Of a stretch of 11,103 nucleotides of DNA, positions 1 to 5,927 are shown one piece after another (positions within the stretch are counted from its first letter, which is position 1; every line of letters starts with the position of its first letter). The stretch covers positions 1-11,103 of the forward strand of contig JACCVJ010000210.1 of assembly GCA_013698215.1 (NCBI GenBank), read 5' to 3'. Origin of the DNA: Tatlockia sp. (GTDB taxonomy: Bacteria > Cyanobacteriota > Cyanobacteriia > Cyanobacteriales > Chroococcidiopsidaceae). A model generated the notes under the pieces. It was given only the letters and a program-made list of their open reading frames with translations, was not told the origin of the DNA and ran no database searches. A program made the translations under genes and the position numbers.

Positions 1-562
1 TAGCCGAGCAAATCGCGTAATCAACACTAGGTAAAATATTCTCAAATCCCTGCTTCCAACTACCGCCATCAATTACTACAGGAATGTTTTTAATTTTAGC
101 TTCCCGCGCGATCGCATTTCCTACCGCTATTTGATGCCCATCAATCAGCACAATGTCAATATTACTCAAAATATCTGTATAAGCATGATTAGATACTTGA
201 GTTTTAACCGCATTAATCGAAACTACCGCTCTTTCTCCCGTCTCTTGAGTGATAATAACCGAAGATACCGGGGGTATTTGCGTTGTACTAGGCGCAAGAT
301 CGTGCAGTTTTACCCCACAATTTGCCAAATCTGCTTTAATAAGCTCAGTAGTAGGATGAGTCCCCGCTACACCTAATAAATTTGCTTCGTTGCCTAAATA
401 ACTAAAAGTTGCCGCCGCATTGGTCGCCGGGCCACCAGCAGAAACAGTATAATCAGAAGCAACAATTTTTTGGTTGCTTTTAGGAGCGGAAGTAGCTAAG
501 TAAACAAAGTCTACAGTTACTAAGCCAACAAATAATCCTCTATACGTGCGATCGCCCTTCAT
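1..562 (-). CDS. PfkB-family carbohydrate kinase (partial, 3' end missing)
   Basis: This is the N-terminal 187 residues of a ribokinase/PfkB-fold kinase, a cytoplasmic enzyme that phosphorylates a sugar or nucleoside hydroxyl from ATP. It starts at the ATG at 562-560 and leaves the window at its left edge. The first PfkB signature is clear as GGPATNAA at residues 43-50, after the opening strand RGLFVGLVTVDFVYLA (8-23). The core continues through VLIDGHQ (138-144) and VVIDGGSWKQG (162-172). The C-terminal catalytic signature (usually GAGD) and the ATP-binding end lie outside the window, so activity and substrate cannot be judged. The family signature gives no specific substrate. A HIP1 site falls at codons 3-5. 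The start codon is 9 bp from that of the divergent rsmI and has no clear Shine-Dalgarno. Confidence 0.85.
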   Translation of the reverse strand, partial: MKGDRTYRGLFVGLVTVDFVYLATSAPKSNQKIVASDYTVSAGGPATNAAATFSYLGNEANLLGVAGTHPTTELIKADLANCGVKLHDLAPSTTQIPPVSSVIITQETGERAVVSINAVKTQVSNHAYTDILSNIDIVLIDGHQIAVGNAIAREAKIKNIPVVIDGGSWKQGFENILPSVDYAICSA

Positions 563-571
563 TTTACAACC

Positions 572-1438
572 ATGCCTACCGAACCCCAACCAGGAACACT
601 TTACATAGTTGGTACACCCATAGGCAACCTAGAAGATATTACCTATCGCGCTGTGCGAACTTTGCAAAATGTCGATTTAATTGCCGCCGAAGACACGCGC
701 CATACAGGTAAATTATTGCATCATTTTCAAGTCAAAGCGCCGCAAATTAGCTACCACGACCACAACCGCCACAGCCGCCACCCTGAGATACTAGAGCATT
801 TAACCACAGGAAAGGCGATCGCTTTAGTAACAGATGCAGGAATGCCCGGAATCTCCGATCCTGGCTACGAATTAGTAATTGCTTGCATTGAAGCTAATAT
901 TCCTGTAGTCCCCATTCCTGGAGTTAGTGCGGTAACAACAGCCGTTAGCGCCAGTGGCTTACCTTCCGATAGGTTTATATTTGAGGGGTTTTTACCCGTA
1001 AAAGGACAAGAAAGACAAAGTCGCTTAGATTCTTTAGCCTCCGAAGCGCGGACAATAATTATTTACGAATCGCCCCACCGCTTGCAACAAACCATCAAAG
1101 ATTTGACAAAAGTATTAGGAATAGAACGAAAAATCGTTTTAGCGCGGGAATTAACTAAATTGTATGAAGAATTTTGGCGGGGAACTTTGGAAGAAGCGGC
1201 GACGCAGCTAAAAAATAAAGAACCCCAAGGCGAATACACTCTACTTGTAGCAGGTACACCCACAGCTTTACCTTATCTTTCGGCTATGGAAATTGAATCG
1301 GAGTTAAAAGCAATCATGCTACAGAAGGTATCTAGGTCGCAAGCCAGCCGTCAACTGGCAAAAGTTACCGCTCATTCGCGCCAAGAACTCTATCAGGTTG
1401 CTTTAACTATTGTGATCGATGAAATTGCAGAAATTTAG
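572..1438 (+). CDS. rsmI: 16S rRNA (cytidine(1402)-2'-O)-methyltransferase RsmI
   Basis: RsmI uses S-adenosylmethionine to methylate the 2'-OH of C1402 in the decoding centre of 16S rRNA. The 288 residues have the tetrapyrrole-methylase fold in the expected order: GTPIGNL (14-20), AEDTRHTGKLL (39-49), TDAGMPGISDPG (87-98), PIPGVSA (114-120), ESPHR (166-170) and ARELTKLYEEFWRG (191-204). The C-terminus (about 253-276, SRSQASRQLAKV onward) fits the small helix-turn-helix domain of the family. Length is normal. The ATG at 572 is the only reasonable start because the fold begins at residue 8, yet there is no Shine-Dalgarno. The start lies 9 bp from the divergent kinase start, so any rsmI promoter must sit inside the kinase gene. 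The 3' end converges on the nuclease-like gene with a 15-bp gap. Confidence 0.96.
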   Translation: MPTEPQPGTLYIVGTPIGNLEDITYRAVRTLQNVDLIAAEDTRHTGKLLHHFQVKAPQISYHDHNRHSRHPEILEHLTTGKAIALVTDAGMPGISDPGYELVIACIEANIPVVPIPGVSAVTTAVSASGLPSDRFIFEGFLPVKGQERQSRLDSLASEARTIIIYESPHRLQQTIKDLTKVLGIERKIVLARELTKLYEEFWRGTLEEAATQLKNKEPQGEYTLLVAGTPTALPYLSAMEIESELKAIMLQKVSRSQASRQLAKVTAHSRQELYQVALTIVIDEIAEI

Positions 1439-1453
1439 GTAAAGTGCGATCGC

Positions 1454-2278
1454 CTATCCCACAGGTTGCTTAAAGCCAGAAAATTCACAAATAGAATTAA
1501 ACGCACAGTAACGGCAGTGATTGCCAGGATTCGGCGGAAAAATCTTACTAAAATTAACAGGTTTTTGTTCGTAGCGGCGTAAATCTTGCTGATGCTTTTG
1601 AGCAACTTGGGCTAACTGATTTTCAATTGTATCTAGTTGACTAGAACTAACCGTTATTAACACCGACTTTTTGCAGTGTTCTAAATTATAAAAAGAGGCA
1701 ACGGCATAATTATGAGGATACAAATAACGAGCAGCAACTAAATATACTAAAGCTTGCCTTTGATCGAAAGCTGACTTACCCGTTTTAAAATCTACAATAT
1801 GTAACCTGCTGCCATTCTCGCTAAAAATGCAGTCCATCGCCGCATACAGCCTAAAAGGATACTCCACTTGTTTAATTGAAATTGGACGCGGAAAACCCTC
1901 ATCACCGCGCGTTAACTGGACAATATGCTTACCTTCTAGTAGCGGAGCATGGTGATAATTTTTTAAAATTTGAATTACACGCTGCTGCACTTCCTCCGTT
2001 GTTTTATTCAGCTTAAGCAACTGGGCAACTTTTTCTACCCCGTCTGGCTGGCTTAATAATTCGCTGTGGTGATGAAACTCGTAAACACCTTTTTGCGCCA
2101 AAATTCCAATGCGCTGCGGTGGTGTAGCGTGAGCTAAAAGCTCTTTAACTATAGGTTCTTTTTGCCGCGCCTTAATAAAACCCCGCTTCATTTGACAATG
2201 CCAACGCTCTTGTCCCACCGCCGGGGCAACTAATGACCATAGATGATAGCTGGCAAAAGGTCGCCCAAGAATAAACAT
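1454..2278 (-). CDS. PD-(D/E)XK nuclease-fold protein with putative Fe-S cysteines
   Basis: This 274-residue protein belongs by motif to the RecB/Cas4-like PD-(D/E)XK nucleases. Visible are D149 (LYAAMD), the DFKTGK box with D163 and K165, and the QALVY motif with Q175 and Y179, the usual QxxxY. Four cysteines are spaced as in the 4Fe-4S nucleases AddB and Cas4: one far upstream (C28, in WHCQMKRGF) and a C-terminal CxxCx5C (C255, C258, C264). I therefore infer a metal-dependent DNA nuclease closed by an iron-sulfur cluster. No helicase domain is fused and no cas genes are nearby, so it stands alone and its biological role is unknown. Its ATG at 2278-2276 faces the divergent phosphohexomutase across 156 bp. 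The 3' end converges with rsmI. The fold is fairly secure; a specific function is not. Confidence 0.8.
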   Translation of the reverse strand: MFILGRPFASYHLWSLVAPAVGQERWHCQMKRGFIKARQKEPIVKELLAHATPPQRIGILAQKGVYEFHHHSELLSQPDGVEKVAQLLKLNKTTEEVQQRVIQILKNYHHAPLLEGKHIVQLTRGDEGFPRPISIKQVEYPFRLYAAMDCIFSENGSRLHIVDFKTGKSAFDQRQALVYLVAARYLYPHNYAVASFYNLEHCKKSVLITVSSSQLDTIENQLAQVAQKHQQDLRRYEQKPVNFSKIFPPNPGNHCRYCAFNSICEFSGFKQPVG

Positions 2279-2434
2279 TGCTTACTTGCAGTGAATAAAT
2301 CGCCCAAAAGGCGCGATCGCGGTTAACAGGAATAGTTGTAGAAAAATGCCCAGCACTTCCTATTTTTTAGCTACACCGAAAAAGTAGAAGCTTCCTGTAC
2401 TATTAATGATAAACACTTCCTTGAGTGGCAAAGG

Positions 2435-3874
2435 ATGAGCAGTATTAGCAATTCTAATCAAATTAAGTTTGGTACAGATGGATGGCGAGGAATAATTGCC
2501 GATGACTTTACTTTTCCCAATGTGCGGAAAGTAACTAGAGCGATCGCAAGTTACCTCGAAACAGCCTACACCAAAGACCGCCCCGTTCTCGTGGCTTACG
2601 ATACGCGCTTTCAAGCCGATAAGTTCGCTTACACTGCTGCTGAAGTATTGGCAGAGTTAGGCTGGACTGTTAAGATTTGCGATCGCGATTGTCCGACCCC
2701 TGTAATTGCTTACAATGCCCGTCTTCTCAATTCTGCGGGGGCATTAATGTTTACTGCTAGTCATAATCCCGCACCTTACTGCGGAATTAAATATATACCC
2801 GACTACGCAGGCCCGGCTACCCCAGAAATTACTGATACGATTGTAGCGAATATTGAAAGCTCCGCAGATACGCCCGTTAATGGCAATTTTAGCGCCCAAA
2901 TCTCTACTTTTGACCCCAAACCAGAGTATCTCAAATTTATCTACACACTAATTGATGTAGAGAAGATTCGTAGCGCTCACTTGAAGGTAAAGTATGACGC
3001 ACTCTATTCCACCTCTCGCGGCTATTTAGACACCGTTCTAGAACACTGTGGTTGTGAGCTAGAAAGCTTCCACACCTACCGCGATGTGTTGTTTGGGGGG
3101 GGAATGCCTGAACCCAAAGGAGAGCAGCTAGTAGAGCTTGCAGAAGCTGTGAAAAGAGATGGCGCAGATATTGGGGTAGCAACTGATGGAGATAGCGATC
3201 GCTTTGGTATTATTGACGAACAAGGCAATATGCTATCGCCCAACACTGTTTTACTGCTATTAGCGCGTCATTTGAGCAAAAATCGCGGCAAAACTGGGGC
3301 AATTGTTCGTACAGTGGCGACGACTCATTTACTAGACAATCTCGCAGCTAAGTATGGCTTAGAGCTTTACGAGACGGCGGTAGGCTTTAAGTACATCGGC
3401 GAAAAAATGCGGGAAACAGCCGTATTAATTGGCGGTGAAGAATCGGGAGGATTGAGCGTAATCGGGCATATTCCTGAAAAAGACGGAATTTTGGCAGATA
3501 TGCTAGTAGCGGAAGTAATCGCTTATGAAGGTAAACCTTTAAGTCAGCTAGTAGAGGAAGTAATCGCCGAAGCGGGTGGCCCGTTGTACAATCAGCGTCT
3601 AGACTTGCATTTAGATGATGCCCACAAAGCTGCAACTATTGAGTCTTTTACTAAAAACCCACCGTCAGATATTGCGGGAGTTAAGGTTAAAGAAGTTGGA
3701 CGTAAAGACGGCATTAAGCTGTATTTAGAAGATGGTAGCTGGGTGCTGTTGCGTCCTTCGGGAACTGAACCTTTAATGAGGGTTTACTTAGAAACTCATT
3801 CTGCACTTCAGCAAAACAACATAGCCTCCCAAATGGAAAAACTGATTAGTCAGTTGAAACCTGTAGGAGTTTAG
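2435..3874 (+). CDS. phosphoglucomutase/phosphomannomutase family protein
   Basis: This is a cytoplasmic alpha-D-phosphohexomutase that interconverts hexose 1- and 6-phosphates through a phosphoserine. All four domain signatures are present in 479 residues: KFGTDGWRG (11-19), the active-site loop TASHNP with S109 (107-112), the metal site DGDSDR with D251, D253 and D255, the sugar loop GGEESGG (333-339) and the phosphate loop RPSGTEP (440-446). I infer a working enzyme. Whether it prefers glucose or mannose phosphates cannot be read from these motifs. A GlmM-type role is less likely because the loop is GGEESGG rather than the GEQSGH usual there. The ATG follows AAAGG directly, an unusually tight spacing, but no better in-frame start exists and the conserved fold begins at residue 11. 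A hairpin starts 3 nt after the stop, and a lapA-like gene follows 51 bp downstream. Confidence 0.93.
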   Translation: MSSISNSNQIKFGTDGWRGIIADDFTFPNVRKVTRAIASYLETAYTKDRPVLVAYDTRFQADKFAYTAAEVLAELGWTVKICDRDCPTPVIAYNARLLNSAGALMFTASHNPAPYCGIKYIPDYAGPATPEITDTIVANIESSADTPVNGNFSAQISTFDPKPEYLKFIYTLIDVEKIRSAHLKVKYDALYSTSRGYLDTVLEHCGCELESFHTYRDVLFGGGMPEPKGEQLVELAEAVKRDGADIGVATDGDSDRFGIIDEQGNMLSPNTVLLLLARHLSKNRGKTGAIVRTVATTHLLDNLAAKYGLELYETAVGFKYIGEKMRETAVLIGGEESGGLSVIGHIPEKDGILADMLVAEVIAYEGKPLSQLVEEVIAEAGGPLYNQRLDLHLDDAHKAATIESFTKNPPSDIAGVKVKEVGRKDGIKLYLEDGSWVLLRPSGTEPLMRVYLETHSALQQNNIASQMEKLISQLKPVGV

Positions 3875-3877
3875 TTA

Positions 3878-3915
3878 GATTGGCGATTAGCTAAAATAAC
3901 AGCTAATCGCTAATT
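3878..3915 (+). terminator. hairpin between phosphohexomutase and lapA-like gene
   Basis: GCGATTAGCT (3883-3892) and AGCTAATCGC (3901-3910) form a perfect 10-bp inverted repeat with an 8-nt loop. With two G-U pairs the stem extends to 3878-3915. It begins 3 nt after the stop codon and ends just before the ribosome-binding region of the next gene. No U-run follows, so it may be a weak terminator, an mRNA 3'-end stabiliser or a processing site rather than an efficient terminator. Confidence 0.5.
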
Positions 3916-3925
3916 ATTGGTAAAA

Positions 3926-4204
3926 ATGAAAACTATAGCTAATTTAATTGCTTCTTTAATTGTGGCTACTTGGGTAATTGCGATCGCAATTTTATCGTTA
4001 AAGAACGTTACACCAATATCTTTAAAGTTTTTCACCTTTACATCTATTCAAATCCCATTTTTTTTAGCGATCGCTTTCAGTGTCGGTGCAGGTATAGTTT
4101 TAATGGCGCTAATTCAACCATTGTGGAGTTTGGCTGGTGCTAAAAGAAATAGCGATGATGACTTTGACGAGGATGATTTCTCTTTCAACGATAAAGTTCG
4201 ATAA
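3926..4204 (+). CDS. LapA-domain (DUF1049-type) small membrane protein
   Basis: This 92-residue protein has two predicted membrane helices (about 7-26 and 43-65). Between them lies a short loop, LKNVTPISLKFF, which fits the LapA pattern of a polar N followed by a beta-like PxxL/F segment. A strongly acidic tail (SDDDFDEDDF, about 76-85) follows helix 2 and should lie in the cytoplasm. LapA proteins in other bacteria are linked to lipopolysaccharide assembly control; that role is unproven for cyanobacterial members. I chose the ATG at 3926 over a TTG at 3917, which would add only three residues, because the ATG directly precedes MKTIANLIASL and a GG lies a few bases upstream. The gene is probably co-transcribed in part with the mutase, depending on how strong the intervening hairpin is. 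Its HIP1 sites are at 3980 and 4067. Confidence 0.75.
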   Translation: MKTIANLIASLIVATWVIAIAILSLKNVTPISLKFFTFTSIQIPFFLAIAFSVGAGIVLMALIQPLWSLAGAKRNSDDDFDEDDFSFNDKVR

Positions 4205-4284
4205 CATTGAAAAAATCAAGCATAATGTCTAGCAGCCCTAGTATAAAAACAGTGCTTAACGGTTAGTCTCCTTGTATTTGAAGT

Positions 4285-4698
4285 TTAGACCTTAACTACC
4301 TTAGTGTTGGCAATTAGATCGTGAATACAGCGTCGATCGTCCTTAAAGATAAATAAAGTGTCTACGGTATAGTAGAGAGGAACAGTTCCTAATAAGGAAT
4401 TTACTATACCTCTTAATAGAACATTTGTTACAAAACCACCATTTTCCCCAGTGTCTCTCTTAATAATGCGAATATTTAAGGCTTTTTTACCAATTGTCTG
4501 TCCTGAAACTGTAAGAAAGTATATTTGAGCAATAACCAAAGCTATTACCCCTAGTCCACCTAGTCCAGTAAGAGCAGATGTTGTGTTAACGTCTCCAGCA
4601 ACCATAATTCCGAAAGGAACAATAAATGCGAAAGAATCGATCAAAGCTGCCCCTAATCTAGTGCCTCTATCAGCCAATACATCTTTCTCTGGATACAT
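4285..4698 (-). CDS. RDD-family membrane protein
   Basis: This 137-residue protein fits the RDD family. RxxAALID (R14, D21) lies at the start of helix 1, a GQTIGKKALNIRII segment (66-79) lies after helix 2, and an aspartate (D113) lies in helix 3 with RRCIHDLIANT at the end (D127). Membrane helices fall at about 16-34, 48-64 and 95-118. The function is unknown; some RDD proteins have been proposed as ion transporters or as accessory factors, and nothing here decides between these. The ATG at 4698 is preferred over a TTG at 4713 because AGGGG lies 5-6 nt upstream of it. It converges with the lapA-like gene over an 80-bp gap in which I see no clear terminator. A TATATA box lies about 25 bp upstream of the start. 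Confidence 0.83.
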   Translation of the reverse strand: MYPEKDVLADRGTRLGAALIDSFAFIVPFGIMVAGDVNTTSALTGLGGLGVIALVIAQIYFLTVSGQTIGKKALNIRIIKRDTGENGGFVTNVLLRGIVNSLLGTVPLYYTVDTLFIFKDDRRCIHDLIANTKVVKV

Positions 4699-5018
4699 TT
4701 TAACCCCTACCAATAGTTATATATAGACTGCGTCAATCCAACACGGTTTACACAACATTATGAAATCGTCTCAAGATAACTGCAAGCTTATCTGCACAAG
4801 CATGGACGGTGTTCAAAAGTTCTTTAGAAAAGCTTAATATATTGCTTGAGTTTTCTGCTTAGTTCTTAAATATAGGCTGCTTTGAAACTAGCAAGTTATT
4901 TCTACTAGACCAATACTTAGTAATGCTCATCACATATAAAATTCAAGTATTTGTGAAGGAGATTTTAAAAGCATTAAATTAAGAGTGTCGGAAATAAAAA
5001 AGTTGATAGCGATCGCAA
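4699..5018. other. 320-bp intergenic region without a convincing gene
   Basis: The segment is AT-rich and has no open frame that looks coding. The longest ATG frame I followed by hand (4760-4837, plus strand) gives 25 residues with no ribosome-binding site. What can be named is the ribosome-binding site of the RDD gene at the left end, a possible TATATA -10 box for it on the minus strand near 4721-4728, and the HIP1-centred terminator of the polA-rpn unit at the right end. No tRNA or long repeat is seen. Confidence 0.6.
4704..4708 (-). promoter_or_regulatory. ribosome-binding site that decides the RDD start
   Basis: AGGGG on the minus strand sits 5 nt upstream of the ATG at 4698 and inside the longer TTG-initiated reading. 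It supports translation from the ATG. Confidence 0.65.
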
Positions 5019-5020
5019 CT
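4992..5020 (-). terminator. putative intrinsic terminator of the polA-rpn unit
   Basis: Read on the minus strand, AGTTG and CAACT (5016-5020 and 5001-5005 in plus coordinates) form a 5-bp stem around a 10-nt loop. The stem runs into six T residues and then ATTT. The first stem arm overlaps the rpn stop codon and the loop contains most of a HIP1 site. The stem is short, so efficiency is uncertain. Confidence 0.5.
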
Positions 5021-5243
5021 ATTTTCCTATAGAAATTCGTTGCAGCCAAGCTTCTAAATCTGCTACTTCGGAAAAGTCTAACAATTCTTCTGCTAAATCT
5101 TCTAACTGAGCAAGTTGTAATTGCTCAATGCGCTGTTGCAATTCGGGCGTAAGTGTACCAATTTTACGAGTAAGCTGACGCATAACTAAAGATAAAGCCT
5201 CAGATTGCATTCCGTCTCTCATCCAGCTAGTAACTATTTTCAT
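5019..5243 (-). CDS. nested in-frame RpnS-like C-terminal protein (putative antitoxin)
   Basis: An internal ATG at codon 229 of the Rpn gene would give a 74-residue protein, from MKIVTSWMRDGM to the shared stop. It is preceded by a perfect Shine-Dalgarno of eight bases (AAAGGAGG) with a 5-nt spacer, the strongest such site I noticed in the window and far better than the one at the gene's own start. The predicted product is mainly helical and consists of the variable tail alone, without D56, E75 or Q77. In E. coli, Rpn genes are reported to encode a separately translated C-terminal RpnS that inhibits the toxic full-length RpnL. This site has the right position, frame and size for the same design. 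I infer an antitoxin role; it could instead be a chance purine run at a lysine-glutamate codon pair. Confidence 0.55.
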   Translation of the reverse strand: MKIVTSWMRDGMQSEALSLVMRQLTRKIGTLTPELQQRIEQLQLAQLEDLAEELLDFSEVADLEAWLQRISIGK

Positions 5244-5927
5244 TGTCGCCTCCTTTTGGGTTGGTTCAATTTTATCAACTTCAGATTGAAAAAGCTGTTT
5301 TTCTTGAGCATTTAACTCTAAATAACTGTCGATAAACCCAGATATTAATTGCATTTTTGCTGGATTTAGGCGTAATGTTGCGAGTAGACGCAAACATTCT
5401 AGCTTTACTTTTGGGCGATCGCTGTCTGCTATATTCATTTTTGCCATCAATGCACTAGCAACAGGATTAGCTTGTTGCACAAAGTCGCGCCAATTCAGTT
5501 GATTTAGTTGAATGACATCGTAGTTGAAATTTAAAACCACTTTATTGGGAAACGCTACTTGATGGCAGTTTGGCTCTATAGTTTTGGGATACTTGTAAGA
5601 AAATAAAACCACTGGATAAATAGGTAAATCAAATTTTTCATATAAACGTGAGAAATACCGAAACATCCGCTTGCTAAAGTCCGTTTGCTGTTGTGCTTGG
5701 TTTTCTATATGAATCAAGAAAAAAGATTCTTGAGAACGGAACTTAGCTTTAACAATTAGATCGGCTTCGTACCTTTCACCCGCAGTTATATCTGTAAAGA
5801 CTTCTTTGTCTAAAAACGTAATAGAAGCTCGATCTAAATAATTTAATGTTTCTGGGATAAATAACTCTAAAAACTCTACAAAAAATGTACTGATGAGTTC
5901 TTTAAATAAGCGGTCGTGGTCGATCAT
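5019..5927 (-). CDS. Rpn-family recombination-promoting nuclease / putative transposase (RpnL-like, with C-terminal DUF4351-type tail)
   Basis: The 302 residues open with MIDHDRLFKELISTFFVEFLELFIPE, the hallmark of the Rpn/PDDEXK_2 family. The nuclease core shows D56 (YEADLIV) and the E75-x-Q77 pair in HIENQAQ, followed by the conserved FSKRMFRYFSRLYEKFDLPIYPVVLFSY stretch (two parts, about 84-111). The C-terminus (about 262-296, with LEDLAEELLDF) matches the DUF4351-like tail common in cyanobacterial members. Rpn proteins are DNA nucleases that raise RecA-independent recombination in E. coli and act in phage defence there. All core residues seem intact. Its ATG overlaps the polA stop as ATGA, with a weak GGA 6 nt upstream, so it is probably translated by reinitiation after polA. 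A much stronger ribosome-binding site lies inside the gene, before codon 229, as annotated separately. A terminator-like hairpin overlaps its stop codon. Confidence 0.88.
   Translation of the reverse strand: MIDHDRLFKELISTFFVEFLELFIPETLNYLDRASITFLDKEVFTDITAGERYEADLIVKAKFRSQESFFLIHIENQAQQQTDFSKRMFRYFSRLYEKFDLPIYPVVLFSYKYPKTIEPNCHQVAFPNKVVLNFNYDVIQLNQLNWRDFVQQANPVASALMAKMNIADSDRPKVKLECLRLLATLRLNPAKMQLISGFIDSYLELNAQEKQLFQSEVDKIEPTQKEATMKIVTSWMRDGMQSEALSLVMRQLTRKIGTLTPELQQRIEQLQLAQLEDLAEELLDFSEVADLEAWLQRISIGK
5249..5256 (-). promoter_or_regulatory. internal Shine-Dalgarno of the nested rpnS-like gene
   Basis: AAAGGAGG on the minus strand is fully complementary to the 16S anti-Shine-Dalgarno. It is followed by CGACA and then the ATG at 5243. 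It lies within codons for Q224-K225-E226-A227 of the long protein. Confidence 0.65.
5269..5277 (-). promoter_or_regulatory. candidate extended -10 box upstream of the nested gene
   Basis: TGATAAAAT on the minus strand fits an extended -10 (TGnTATAAT) with one mismatch. Transcription would start near 5262, just upstream of the internal ribosome-binding site. No good -35 is seen. It overlaps coding sequence, so chance is a real possibility. Confidence 0.3.

Noticed and set aside
131..376. Plus-strand 81-residue frame
   Set aside because: It is the opposite strand of the kinase gene, whose protein shows a clear PfkB signature.
1454..2278. A Cas4 gene that would imply a nearby CRISPR system
   Set aside because: The motifs resemble Cas4, but there is no repeat array or other cas gene in the window and the protein is longer than typical Cas4.
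2354..2421. CACTTCCT at 2354 and 2414 with GCTTCCT at 2390, a possible operator array upstream of the phosphohexomutase
   Set aside because: The copies are short, unevenly spaced and match no operator I know. Three 7-mers in 70 bp are weak evidence.
4760..4837. 25-residue plus-strand frame in the RDD-rpn gap
   Set aside because: It has no ribosome-binding site or promoter, and the length is expected by chance in AT-rich DNA.
5019..5927. A mobile element, because Rpn proteins are often labelled putative transposases
   Set aside because: No terminal inverted repeats or target duplication were seen, and the gene is stop-to-start coupled to polA. The family is better viewed as nucleases.
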